A stretch of 64,000 nt of DNA from Vibrio splendidus (GTDB taxonomy: Bacteria; Pseudomonadota; Gammaproteobacteria; Enterobacterales; Vibrionaceae). The notes under the pieces were generated by a model, which did no database searches, had not been told where the DNA came from, and saw nothing but the letters and a program-made list of their open reading frames with translations. This document shows, in pieces, positions 9,357 through 18,666 of the stretch. The stretch's first letter is position 1. Every line of letters starts with the position of its first letter. The position numbers and the translations under genes are program-made. The stretch covers positions 161,061 to 225,060 of the forward strand of contig NZ_LNRF01000008.1 of the NCBI RefSeq assembly GCF_001557875.1, read 5' to 3'.

Positions 9357-10520
9357 TTATAGTTTTACTTCTTGATGCTTAGTTTTCGGTAGAGAAATAC
9401 TTAGCAGGAAGTAACCTAAGATAGCTGCAGTTGTTGAGCCCATCAGGATACCTAATCGAGCAAGCGTATCAAAATCTGCGTTCGTTGGACCAAATGCCAG
9501 TGACGAGATAAAGATAGACATAGTAAAGCCAATACCACACAACACAGATACCGCGAAGATGTTCATGAAATTCACACCTTCAGGAAGCTTAGCTACGCCG
9601 GTTTTCACAGCACCCCAGCTGAATAGGAAGATACCCAGTGGCTTACCAACCAATAGACCCATAGCAATACCAAGCGGTAGCATTCCTGTAAGGTTTGAAA
9701 TTGAGATGCCTTCTAGTGATATACCTGCGTTTGCAAATGCGAAGATTGGCAAGATTGCAAAAGCGACGTATGGGTGCAGAGCATGCTCTAAGTGTTTCAG
9801 CGGAGAATGTTCTCCTTTATTACCTTTTAGTGGGATAGCAAAACCAATTACTACACCAGCCAATGTTGCGTGAACACCAGACTTCAATACAGCGAACCAT
9901 AGGATCGCACCAACAATTAAGTACACGCTCAGCTTAGTTACATGCTTGTTATTTAACATGAACAACACACCAGTCGCGATGAAACCAACCGTTAGTGCAA
10001 GCGTTGATAGGTCGCCTGAGTAGAACAATGCAATGATAACAACAACACCTAAGTCATCGATAATTGCTAGAGCCAGTAGGAACACTTTCAAACTTACTGG
10101 TACGCGGTTACCAAGAAGAGCCATGATACCCAACGCAAATGCGATATCCGTTGCAGCAGGGATAGCCCAACCTTGAAGCGCTTCAGGGTTACTTGAGTTA
10201 AATAGCACATAAATAAGTGCAGGAGCTAGCATACCGCCCACAGCAGCGATAGCTGGGAAGATTGCCGTCTCTTTAGACTTTAATGCGCCTTCTAAAAGTT
10301 CACGCTTAACTTCTAAGCCGATTAGAAGGAAGAAGACAGCCATTAAGCCATCGTTAATCCAGTGAGACACAGACATACCAAGAACGTAACTATGAAGTAC
10401 ACCTTGGTACATTTCGTTCAGTGGTGAGTTTGCTACAAACATTGCGATCGCCGCAGCGATAACTAGGATGATGCCGCCAGCAGATTCTAATTTAAAGAAG
10501 TCACGGATGACGTCGGTCAT
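9357..10520 (-). CDS. nhaA: Na+/H+ antiporter NhaA
   Basis: 387 aa from the ATG at 10520 (MTDVIRDFFKLES), the usual NhaA length; a longer in-frame start upstream adds 14 residues unlike the family. The paired aspartates of the ion-binding site are visible in AIIDDLG (Asp155-156), and the TDIAFALG motif precedes them. The protein has about 12 membrane segments and exchanges two protons inward for one Na+ outward, giving salt and alkali tolerance. No adjacent nhaR-type regulator is present. Confidence 0.95.
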   Translation of the reverse strand: MTDVIRDFFKLESAGGIILVIAAAIAMFVANSPLNEMYQGVLHSYVLGMSVSHWINDGLMAVFFLLIGLEVKRELLEGALKSKETAIFPAIAAVGGMLAPALIYVLFNSSNPEALQGWAIPAATDIAFALGIMALLGNRVPVSLKVFLLALAIIDDLGVVVIIALFYSGDLSTLALTVGFIATGVLFMLNNKHVTKLSVYLIVGAILWFAVLKSGVHATLAGVVIGFAIPLKGNKGEHSPLKHLEHALHPYVAFAILPIFAFANAGISLEGISISNLTGMLPLGIAMGLLVGKPLGIFLFSWGAVKTGVAKLPEGVNFMNIFAVSVLCGIGFTMSIFISSLAFGPTNADFDTLARLGILMGSTTAAILGYFLLSISLPKTKHQEVKL

Positions 10521-10764
10521 GATTTCGCCCTTATATTTATTATTTAAATAAACGAATAACAAAGAATAACCCAGAGTTTATATCTAAGCTTTATCGATAG
10601 ATAATCACTTCTTCGGATGTTTAACTTCGGTTTTTCCTACAAATACTAAACAATACGTCGTATATTCCATAATATTATTATGCGCCATAAAATAAGTATA
10701 GATGAGATCACCAAGGCTGTATGCACAAATAATTCGAGTCTGGTAGGAATCGCCAACATAAAAA

Positions 10765-10793
10765 AAGGCTATCAAATGATAGCCTTAGGTGTT
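10765..10793 (-). terminator. Terminator of the att operon
   Basis: AAGGCTATCA-AA-TGATAGCCTT hairpin just beyond the attH-like stop. The reverse strand continues into a run of seven T residues. Confidence 0.85.
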
Positions 10794-10795
10794 TT

Positions 10796-11944
10796 TTAGT
10801 AGCCTGTTAACTGCATAAAGCCTGTTGCTTCATGGCTTCCGCTCGCCATAATTGGCCCTTCCCAATAGGGTATGACAAAAGGCAGCCACATATCCCTACG
10901 CTTGATACGCGTCGTGAGGTTGATATTGTGTTGTGGCACATTAATAATCCATTGCAGTGGCATCCTTCTACCATTCAGTAGCGTCGTATTCTGTAAAGGC
11001 TTGATAGAAATATCGGAGTCCGTGAGCTGATACACTTTACCAGAGCGAGTGGCCAATGTTCCGAAAACATAAGGCAACTGTTGATTATGGCGGTAGCGGT
11101 TAATGCTCAGTGCTGTGCCATCATCAAGATTAAACACGAACCAATCCCAGCCTTGCTGACCCACTCCGAGTAAGCCACTCCCCCACTCTTTATGTACCCA
11201 AGCAGTGCCTTCAACTTCCTTGGCAACACCGTCCAAATTCAACACGCCACTTAGAGACAAGAACGGAGCGCTGAAGTTATAAGACGCAACAGGTAATAAA
11301 TCGTGCTTTTTCTGATAGCCGTTATCACCGTTGAGCACGTATGGACCTTTCGCTATAGTGTCGAGTTCAAGGCCAAACGTATCAGTTTGCACTTGAAGTC
11401 GACCCGGGAATGGTGTGCTACCGAGTGCGCGCCAGTTCCAGTTATCAATCCAAATCCTAAACGGACGACTGGTCATTCCCGCCTGGCCTATGCCACCACG
11501 CGCTAAACGTTGCTCTTTCCAAACTTTGGAATCAGAAGAGATCACAACATTTGAAATATAGACCTGAGGACTTTGCCATCCTGGGGTCTCACGTTCATCA
11601 GTAGCTATACGGAAGAAGCTCCACTGCACTGAGTACTTTTTACCGTCATCCCCTTTTAGAGATGCAAAGTAATGCCACCACTCGTGTTGGAATTCTGGGT
11701 GGAACTGAAAGTCACGAGGCAATGAAACGCTGCGGTCAGGTAGCACAGGCTCAAACACATTGAAATGTTCGCTAACAAGTACTGAGTTAACCTCGTTAAC
11801 CCCCTTTTCACCAACGTCAACAAAATAAGAATAATACGCCCAGATACCTAAAATAGTGCCAAAGAAACCAATCAGTAATAGAGAGGAAATAAGTCGGTGT
11901 CTGAGTTTCGTTGAGCCATTTCGTTGAAGCATATTAAAGCGCAT
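10796..11944 (-). CDS. AttH-like lipocalin/CrtC-fold secreted protein
   Basis: 382 aa, with one N-terminal membrane segment (about residues 17-42) and then a large extracytoplasmic domain of the AttH/CrtC (lipocalin-like) family. The HEWWHYFASL motif and the later EWGSGLLGVGQQGWDWF region are diagnostic. Start at 11944 overlaps the permease stop; ATG 11932, one base after that stop, is an alternative. Last gene of an attE-attFG-attH operon. In such systems an FtsX-type ABC transporter acts with the anchored lipocalin, presumably on a lipidic substrate. Substrate unknown. Confidence 0.8.
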   Translation of the reverse strand: MRFNMLQRNGSTKLRHRLISSLLLIGFFGTILGIWAYYSYFVDVGEKGVNEVNSVLVSEHFNVFEPVLPDRSVSLPRDFQFHPEFQHEWWHYFASLKGDDGKKYSVQWSFFRIATDERETPGWQSPQVYISNVVISSDSKVWKEQRLARGGIGQAGMTSRPFRIWIDNWNWRALGSTPFPGRLQVQTDTFGLELDTIAKGPYVLNGDNGYQKKHDLLPVASYNFSAPFLSLSGVLNLDGVAKEVEGTAWVHKEWGSGLLGVGQQGWDWFVFNLDDGTALSINRYRHNQQLPYVFGTLATRSGKVYQLTDSDISIKPLQNTTLLNGRRMPLQWIINVPQHNINLTTRIKRRDMWLPFVIPYWEGPIMASGSHEATGFMQLTGY

Positions 11945-14387
11945 CCCTCAATGATTTCATCGGGGTGTTCCGAATCATTCTCATCACTGGCAAAGCACCA
12001 GCCAACATCAATGCAGCCATGGCCCATGCAAATGTCTGTAAATAGTCCCAAGGAATCACTTGTAACTCGAGAGACCAGCCAAAAGACTGCTTAATAACGA
12101 TATCAACAATCAAGCTTGCTAACGCTAAACCGAGCGGAATCGCAATCAAGGAGGAAATAAGCCCAAATACAAACAACTGTAAGCTACCTGTCAGAATCAG
12201 CTCTTTCGCCGATACACCTAAACAGCGCTGCAGCGAGATATGCCTTTGTCGAGACACTTCACCAGCAACGGTTGCAAAGAAGATACCAAAGACTGCGATA
12301 ACCAAGGTAATGTTACCCAACGTATCAGCGATCGCGAACGTTCTATCAAACACACGCATTGCTTGACTGTGAATATTGTTGTTATCAAAAACTCGCTCAG
12401 AACCAAGCCTGAATACACTTTCCAGTCGGCTGCGAAGTCCTACTGAATTAACATCATCTTTGAGTATAACGCCAAGGCCCACATTGCCGCGCCCTGCAAA
12501 TCCATACAGCCAGTTTCGATGTGACATCATGACCTGATGGTAAGGGTTCCCATAATCGTAATAAACACCGACAACCTGCCAACCGGAACCAAGGTTGTCA
12601 TAAAGGTCAATGTAGTCGCCTGGGCGAATCCCCAACTTAAGAGACATCGACTCACTGATCAACACACCTTTCGAGTGATGTAAGTGATACCAATAATTCG
12701 GAATACCTAATTTGATGGTCAACGCTTCTAGTTCACCTTCAGAAGGACCAGTACTGACCACTTGAATACTACCCACTGGAGAAGCTACGTCTTTCTCCCA
12801 ACGCCACCAAACTGAGTCCACTTCTGGTTGGTCTGACAGCCAGTTACTCATGCGAGCAGCGGCATTGTTGGTTGGGTAGATGTAAAGATCTGCAGCCAAA
12901 CGCTGTGTTAGCCATTTATCAGTGGTATCCCTAAAGCTACCGACCATGGTTTCTACACCAATGTTTGCTGTCAGCGCCAGCATAAACGCCATTGTTGCTA
13001 CGCCACGGTAGCTCATACTTGACGCAGCATCAGCAAAGAACCAGCGAGCACGAACCCAGCGCAATGAATAAGAGAGGCTATTAAATAGCTTCCACATCAA
13101 GAATGGCGTAAACAGAGCCACACTGACGAGCATCAACGCGATAATCGCAAAACCAGACTCTTGAGTCTGAGGGGCTTGATACACAGCGACAGCTGCAACC
13201 AAGAAGCCACACCCAATCAATGCTTGCCATGTGAATTCTGTACCCGCAAAACGCATCAAAGATAATCGAGAGGTCAAACGAATAGGTTGTGATCTAAGCA
13301 AACGAACCAGCGGCCAAGCACACGCTAAGAATGCACCAAGTAGTGCCATTAACAAGCTGTAACCGCTCCATCGCCAATTCCAGTCAATCGTTAAACCAAC
13401 ATTGGCATCATATAGGTCACCTAAGCTTGAAGATACTGCCGGTAACAATTGATTAGCCAACATGACACCGAATACATTACCGCAGATCCAGCTCAGTACT
13501 ACCAATAGCAACAATTCTAAACAAAGCGCTTTCGCCAGTTGCCAGCCCGATACACCTGTTTGTCTTAAGATTCCGACTAACGGTTGGCGCTGAATAAACG
13601 ACAGCGACATCGCTTGATAGAAAATAAACAAGCCAACCACAAACGACAGCATACCCATCGCTTTAAGATTTAAGTGAAAAGCACTGGTTAGCGACTCGAG
13701 TTCCGCTTTAGAACTGCGGGTGATCGTCAACCCATTCGGCAACATATTTTTTAGACGCTCAAATTTCTCAGTAGACATGTCTGAGCAAGCAATCACTGAA
13801 AGTCCTGCACTGCGTTTAAGCATGCGGAGCAAGGAAATATCTGCTATTAATCTGGTGCCATTAATCAGGTTGTTTTGATCGACAACCACAGGACCAAGCT
13901 CAGAGCCATCCATCAGAGGAATGTAATCACCGTTGTTCCACTCCATGTGTTCAGCGAGATCATCACTTACAAGGATTGGATATGGCGGTTTCATGAGGTT
14001 TAAAGTGGTGAGATCTTTTAACGCAATACCCGGCTGCAACTGAAGCATAGAAACAGGGTCTATGCCGATAAGCATGAAGTTCGCGCCGTTTTCATCAGTG
14101 ATACGATGGTGGTCAAAAGGAGAGCACTGTTGAAAGCCTTCACGGCGAAGCTGGATATAAAAACCTTGTGGAATCTTATTAGCGTTGTGTTTTGGTCGAA
14201 TACGGTAAGGAAGAGGATTCGAAAAGAGTTTTTCGCCATGTGCATAGCTTTGCTTGGCGTGTTGATTGATAGCAGTAACACCAACCAAAAGTGATACGCC
14301 GAGGGTTAAACCAAGCCATACCAAAATAATCTGCAGTGGGTAACGTCGATAGTGACCGAGTAGTGCCTTAACTACGGGCCATAACAT
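11934..14387 (-). CDS. ABC transporter permease, AttF-AttG fusion (FtsX-like)
   Basis: 817 aa from the ATG at 14387, chosen because AGGAGGG lies seven bases upstream. Two FtsX/MacB-type modules sit in tandem. Each has an outward-facing domain and a membrane bundle: the N-terminal helix is at about 10-35, the first bundle at about 240-400, and the last at the C-terminus ending ALMLAGALPVMRMIRNTPM. AttF and AttG are separate permeases in some bacteria; here they form one chain. The gene overlaps the end of the ATPase gene by 20 bp, so translation is coupled. Likely a mechanotransmission or lipid/lipoprotein-handling ABC system; substrate unknown. Confidence 0.82.
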   Translation of the reverse strand: MLWPVVKALLGHYRRYPLQIILVWLGLTLGVSLLVGVTAINQHAKQSYAHGEKLFSNPLPYRIRPKHNANKIPQGFYIQLRREGFQQCSPFDHHRITDENGANFMLIGIDPVSMLQLQPGIALKDLTTLNLMKPPYPILVSDDLAEHMEWNNGDYIPLMDGSELGPVVVDQNNLINGTRLIADISLLRMLKRSAGLSVIACSDMSTEKFERLKNMLPNGLTITRSSKAELESLTSAFHLNLKAMGMLSFVVGLFIFYQAMSLSFIQRQPLVGILRQTGVSGWQLAKALCLELLLLVVLSWICGNVFGVMLANQLLPAVSSSLGDLYDANVGLTIDWNWRWSGYSLLMALLGAFLACAWPLVRLLRSQPIRLTSRLSLMRFAGTEFTWQALIGCGFLVAAVAVYQAPQTQESGFAIIALMLVSVALFTPFLMWKLFNSLSYSLRWVRARWFFADAASSMSYRGVATMAFMLALTANIGVETMVGSFRDTTDKWLTQRLAADLYIYPTNNAAARMSNWLSDQPEVDSVWWRWEKDVASPVGSIQVVSTGPSEGELEALTIKLGIPNYWYHLHHSKGVLISESMSLKLGIRPGDYIDLYDNLGSGWQVVGVYYDYGNPYHQVMMSHRNWLYGFAGRGNVGLGVILKDDVNSVGLRSRLESVFRLGSERVFDNNNIHSQAMRVFDRTFAIADTLGNITLVIAVFGIFFATVAGEVSRQRHISLQRCLGVSAKELILTGSLQLFVFGLISSLIAIPLGLALASLIVDIVIKQSFGWSLELQVIPWDYLQTFAWAMAALMLAGALPVMRMIRNTPMKSLRDAL

Positions 14388-15039
14388 GCAGTTGCCCTCC
14401 TTGTAGACGGATCCTGCCATCCATGTGCAGTGCTACTTTTTCACTGTGTGTCACCAGCAACAAGGTACATTCTAATTGGCGAGCCAAAGAGGTCAGCAAA
14501 CGCATTACAGCTTCTGCATTACGCTCATCTAAACTACCGGTCGGCTCATCGGCCAGCAATATTTTTGGTTCCATATACAGCGCACGCGCAATTGCCGCAC
14601 GTTGTTGTTGGCCACCAGACGCTTCTTCAGGGTAGCGGCCAAGCAAAGGCATAAGGTCTAAAGCAGAAAGAATCTGCCTCCAGAGGCCTTTGTCTTCAGG
14701 TAAGCCTTTTAACTGACGGCAAAAACGGATGTTATCGGCAATATTTAGCGTTGGCAGCAAGTTGAACTGCTGAAAAATATGGCCAATGTTGTTTCTACGA
14801 TAAGCAGTGCGATCACGCTCGGTTGAGTCGTGCATATTGAAGTGAGGGAAAGCGATTTCACCTGAATCCGCTAGGTCTAAACCCGCGATAAGGTTCAGTA
14901 AAGTACTTTTACCTGATCCGCTTTCTCCCATTAATGCTAGCTGGTCACCTTGGTTTAATGTTAATTCAGCACCTTGCAAAACAGGGTGAAACTCCCCCCC
15001 ATCGACATAGCCTTTACATAGGTCTGACAGCTTTAACAT
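14368..15039 (-). CDS. ABC transporter ATP-binding protein, AttE/LolD-type
   Basis: 223 aa with all ABC ATPase motifs: Walker A GESGSGKST (38-46), Q-loop IFQQFNLLPT, signature SGGQQQRAAIARAL, Walker B ILLADEPTGSLDE, and the switch His in LLLVTHS. The sequence belongs to the LolD/MacB branch that powers FtsX-like permeases. First gene of the att-like operon; it overlaps the permease gene. Confidence 0.9.
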   Translation of the reverse strand: MLKLSDLCKGYVDGGEFHPVLQGAELTLNQGDQLALMGESGSGKSTLLNLIAGLDLADSGEIAFPHFNMHDSTERDRTAYRRNNIGHIFQQFNLLPTLNIADNIRFCRQLKGLPEDKGLWRQILSALDLMPLLGRYPEEASGGQQQRAAIARALYMEPKILLADEPTGSLDERNAEAVMRLLTSLARQLECTLLLVTHSEKVALHMDGRIRLQGGQLHVMARS

Positions 15040-15161
15040 TAAACAGCTCGCATTAGTTAGAATTTGGAAGGAGAATCTACACTAATTCCCTGTTAGGAGG
15101 AAGTATTTTGAAAGATAGATCACACACCAATGATAAAGTGACGTGATTGGTGCGCCCTACT

Positions 15162-16535
15162 TCAACTTCCTATCAAGTTTTTAATCCATTTTCTTGTTTT
15201 CATGCGATAGAGCGACCCGCCCCACTTAATCACTTCTTCAGTTAGGAAAAGCAGATATACCCACTCAGGTGGAAACTTAAGATAAATAGCAGCAATGGCC
15301 GCCAGTGGAATGCCAATCACCCACTGAGCAATCAAGTCTTGATAGAGGCAGAACTTCACATCACCGCCCGCTCTCAACACACCAACAATCACAGTCAACG
15401 GCACAGAGCGAATAATAATACCTACACTCAGAATCAGAATAAACTTTTCTGAGAGGGCTCTGGTTTCTTCAGTCAATGCGCTAAAGGCATTGAGTATTGG
15501 CGTTTGAACGAAGTAGAGAAAAACGGCCACTACGATACTGGTTAAGAAACACAAAATCGTTAAGCCTAGCGCTTGATAGTAAACCGCTTCATTGTTTTTC
15601 GCGCCAAGTTGATTACCCACCAGAACCGCTGCCGCGTTCGAAAGGCCAATCAATAAACTCAATGAGATAGATTCAACTGGCGTCATTACTGAAAGTGCAG
15701 CTAAACCTTGAACGCCCGATTGTCCCATGATCGCGTGGTAAGCAAACAACCCACCCGCCCATGCTAAGAAGTTAAACGTGGTCGGCAGAGACAACTTCAA
15801 AAAGCGAACCACCTTTTCGATCGAAGCTGCCGCTTTAATATCGCAGAACTTAAAAGCTAATAAATGCTTAGAGAAATAGAGATAACCAAACAAAGTCGCG
15901 ACTTCAATTGCACCACTCAGCACCGTTGCAATTGCTGCGCCTTTGATTCCAAGCGCTGGAAAACCCAAGTTACCGAAAATCAGCACCCAGTTTAAGAATA
16001 CATTAGACAGGATACCGATACCGCTGAAGAAGGTGCTTAGCCCTGGTTTGTGCATCGCTCTCAAACCCACAGCCATACTGCTTACGCACGATACCGCTAA
16101 CATGCTAAATGAGGTAATTACGATGTATTCAACGCCTAGGTTGATGACCTCTTGAGAGTCGGTAGTCACGCCCATAATTTGTGTAGGAAATGAAACGAAA
16201 AATGCAATGGTCAGTAACGCAAATAGGGTCGAAACCAGCCACGTCAGTGCGGTGCTTTCTCTCACACCTTGCCTGTTACCCGCTCCCCAATATTGAGCAG
16301 TAAGAAGAGCGCCGCCGGTGGTGACACCCACCAGCATAATGGTCGTCACGAACATCGCTCGGCTCGCAACACCCACAGCCGCAATGTCTGCTTCGCCAAG
16401 TTGGCCCAACATCAACACATCCACTAAGCCTCGGCTTGAAAACATAATGCTCTGCAAAGCAATAGGCAAAGCAATCGCAATAAGCCTGCGAACAAAATCA
16501 CCTCGAGTATGATGAATAATTGAAGAGAGCAACAT
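15162..16535 (-). CDS. MATE-family multidrug/Na+ antiporter
   Basis: A membrane protein of about 457 aa from the ATG at 16535 (MLLSSIIHHTRGDF); a longer start at 16586 is possible but adds an atypical leader. It has about 12 hydrophobic segments in two MATE halves, with PIALQSIMFSSRGLVDVLMLGQLGEADIAAVGVASR early on. The family exports cationic drugs or metabolites using Na+ or H+ gradients. Transcribed alone towards the att operon, with 122 bp between them. Confidence 0.9.
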   Translation of the reverse strand: MLLSSIIHHTRGDFVRRLIAIALPIALQSIMFSSRGLVDVLMLGQLGEADIAAVGVASRAMFVTTIMLVGVTTGGALLTAQYWGAGNRQGVRESTALTWLVSTLFALLTIAFFVSFPTQIMGVTTDSQEVINLGVEYIVITSFSMLAVSCVSSMAVGLRAMHKPGLSTFFSGIGILSNVFLNWVLIFGNLGFPALGIKGAAIATVLSGAIEVATLFGYLYFSKHLLAFKFCDIKAAASIEKVVRFLKLSLPTTFNFLAWAGGLFAYHAIMGQSGVQGLAALSVMTPVESISLSLLIGLSNAAAVLVGNQLGAKNNEAVYYQALGLTILCFLTSIVVAVFLYFVQTPILNAFSALTEETRALSEKFILILSVGIIIRSVPLTVIVGVLRAGGDVKFCLYQDLIAQWVIGIPLAAIAAIYLKFPPEWVYLLFLTEEVIKWGGSLYRMKTRKWIKNLIGS

Positions 16536-17068
16536 AGAGATACCTAAACGGAACGTATTGATGAATAAAGGAAAATATCCCACCATTATATCAACGTTCG
16601 GTTTTTAACCATACATAAATAACACGGTGAACATGAATTCCCGCATAGCATCCTAATTTATGCATCATTTACTTGTTCAAATGTCAAAACTCGATTAGCC
16701 AGACAATAGTGACGTCACCTTGGTCCTTGCTCCCTTGCTAGCCGAACTAGCAAAGTACATTCACTCAGCCGCTCTCTCGAACAAAGCGAAAATCATCAAG
16801 TCAGCATTATTAATACGGGTGCACATATCAAAAAACACATTTGCCGCATAGACAGGTAAATTGATTGAAATCAAAGTTAGTAGCGATCGGCATCCTGTTG
16901 TATTTGTTGCCATTTTTAACAAACCAATATAACCACATGAATTAAATGGCTTTATTTCGTTAAATTATTCTCCATCTAGTTATTCGATTAATATTGATTC
17001 CTTTTTGTCATTTCATAAAGTTTCTTAAATTCAATAACTTCCTAGCCAATTCACTAGGGAGTTAAAAA
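16536..17068. other. Divergent promoter region between MATE and cytochrome peroxidase genes
   Basis: 533 bp without an ORF. It carries a perfect FNR-type palindrome at 16861-16874 and AT-rich DNA before the peroxidase start. Nothing else recognisable was seen. Confidence 0.5.
16861..16874. promoter_or_regulatory. FNR-type binding site
   Basis: TTGATTGAAATCAA matches the FNR consensus TTGAT-N4-ATCAA exactly. It lies about 195 bp upstream of the cytochrome c peroxidase gene, a family known to be induced by FNR under low oxygen. Confidence 0.7.
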
Positions 17069-18484
17069 ATGAATAATAAAAAAATAATATTTAGTTTAGT
17101 TGGTTTAGGGATATTGGCTTATTTAGGCTCGGTGTATTGGGTCGACAAAAATGACCAAAAACTGGCCGAGCAAAACTTGGCGCAATTCTCATCACTCGAT
17201 GAGTCATCTCTTGATTATCAAGCGATGAAAGTACTTACAGATAAGGGATGCAGTTATTGCCATACAGGCGACAGCGAGATGCCTTTTTATGCGAACTGGC
17301 CAATCGCTAAAAACCTGATGGATAAAGACCTTCAATCTGGTATGAGACACTTTGAAATTACTCAGTTGTTCAATGGGGTACAAGGTAAAGAACCGATATC
17401 TGAAGTGGCATTAGCTCGTATCGAAAAAGTTCTTTATGACGATTCCATGCCACCAAAAATCTACCAATCGATGCACTGGTCAGCAGGAATTTCGAAAGAA
17501 GAGAAACACACGCTTCTTAGATGGATTCGTCACACTCGTGCCACTCTTCACGCCAACTCACCGGTGCATGACGAGGGAAAAAAGCTCGCTTTGCAGCCTA
17601 TCTATTCTAGCTTTGACGTTGACGAAGACAGGGCTAAGTTAGGTAAGGCCTTATATCACGATACGCGCCTGTCTGGAGATGACACCGTGTCTTGTGCATC
17701 ATGTCATGGCCTCGATACGGGTGGAGTAGACAATCTCGTTGGCTCGATTGGCATTCATGGTCAAGTGGGCGGAATCAATGCACCAACCGTCTTCAACTCA
17801 GTGTACAACAAGCTCCAATTTTGGGACGGTCGAGCAAACGACCTCCAAGACCAAGCTGGCGGTCCTCCATTCAACCCAATTGAAATGGGTTCTGAAGGTT
17901 GGGATCAGATAGTTGACAAGCTTAGCCACGACCAAGAATTAGTGGCTATGTTCGACAAGACCTACGAAGGTGAAATCAGCGGCCACACCATCACTCACGC
18001 TATCGCTGAATTTGAAAAGACATTGACGACACCCAACAGCCGTTTTGACCAATACTTAACGGGTAACGTCGATGCTATAGATAGCCATGAAAAATATGGC
18101 CTGATGCTTTTCAAAAAGTATAGCTGCGGTACATGCCATGCGGGTGAAGCCATGGGCGGTGAAACCTTTGAGGCAATGGGCCTAAAAGCGGATTACTTCT
18201 CTGACCGTGGTTCTGACATCACACCAGAAGATATGGGGCGTTTCAACGTAACGGGCATCGAATCGGACCGACACAAGTTTAAAGTCCCTACACTGAGAAA
18301 CATCGAGCTGACTGCGCCTTACTTCCATGACGGACAGGCAGAAACTTTAGACAAGGCGATTTTCGACATGGGTAAGTATCAAGTAGGTGTTGAAATGAGC
18401 GACCAAGAAGTTGATGCGATTAAGGCATTCCTCAAGACACTCACTGGTGAATATAAAGGTCAAAACCTTAGCCCAACCTCATAA
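17069..18484 (+). CDS. Membrane-anchored triheme cytochrome c peroxidase
   Basis: 471 aa. An N-terminal membrane anchor (residues 5-25) is followed by three c-type heme motifs: CSYCH (61-65), CASCH (209-213) and CGTCH (353-357). Classical bacterial peroxidases have two; the extra N-terminal heme domain matches the quinol-linked type (E. coli YhjA/Ccp). The last two hemes lie in the MauG/CcpA peroxidase fold (HDTRLSGDDTVSCASCHGL; PTLRNIELTAPYFHDG). It should reduce H2O2 in the periplasm, using electrons from the quinone pool or cytochromes, chiefly under low oxygen. An FNR-type box upstream supports that. A terminator follows. Confidence 0.92.
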   Translation: MNNKKIIFSLVGLGILAYLGSVYWVDKNDQKLAEQNLAQFSSLDESSLDYQAMKVLTDKGCSYCHTGDSEMPFYANWPIAKNLMDKDLQSGMRHFEITQLFNGVQGKEPISEVALARIEKVLYDDSMPPKIYQSMHWSAGISKEEKHTLLRWIRHTRATLHANSPVHDEGKKLALQPIYSSFDVDEDRAKLGKALYHDTRLSGDDTVSCASCHGLDTGGVDNLVGSIGIHGQVGGINAPTVFNSVYNKLQFWDGRANDLQDQAGGPPFNPIEMGSEGWDQIVDKLSHDQELVAMFDKTYEGEISGHTITHAIAEFEKTLTTPNSRFDQYLTGNVDAIDSHEKYGLMLFKKYSCGTCHAGEAMGGETFEAMGLKADYFSDRGSDITPEDMGRFNVTGIESDRHKFKVPTLRNIELTAPYFHDGQAETLDKAIFDMGKYQVGVEMSDQEVDAIKAFLKTLTGEYKGQNLSPTS

Positions 18485-18539
18485 GCAATACCTTATGTCG
18501 CTCGTTCTTAGATAAAAGAACGGGCTACTCTGGAAGTTC

Positions 18540-18571
18540 AAAGCCAATAGGTTAATTCTATTGGCTTTTTT
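18540..18571 (+). terminator. Terminator of the peroxidase gene
   Basis: AAAGCCAATAG-GTTAATT-CTATTGGCTTT hairpin followed by T residues, 55 bp past the stop. Confidence 0.85.
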
Positions 18572-18666
18572 ACATCCATCACTGGTAAATTGGTGTATAA
18601 GCAAGTTAACGCAGTTACCTTGAGTAACGTGTCCGGACTTTGAATAGCACATTACATGGAGTAACA

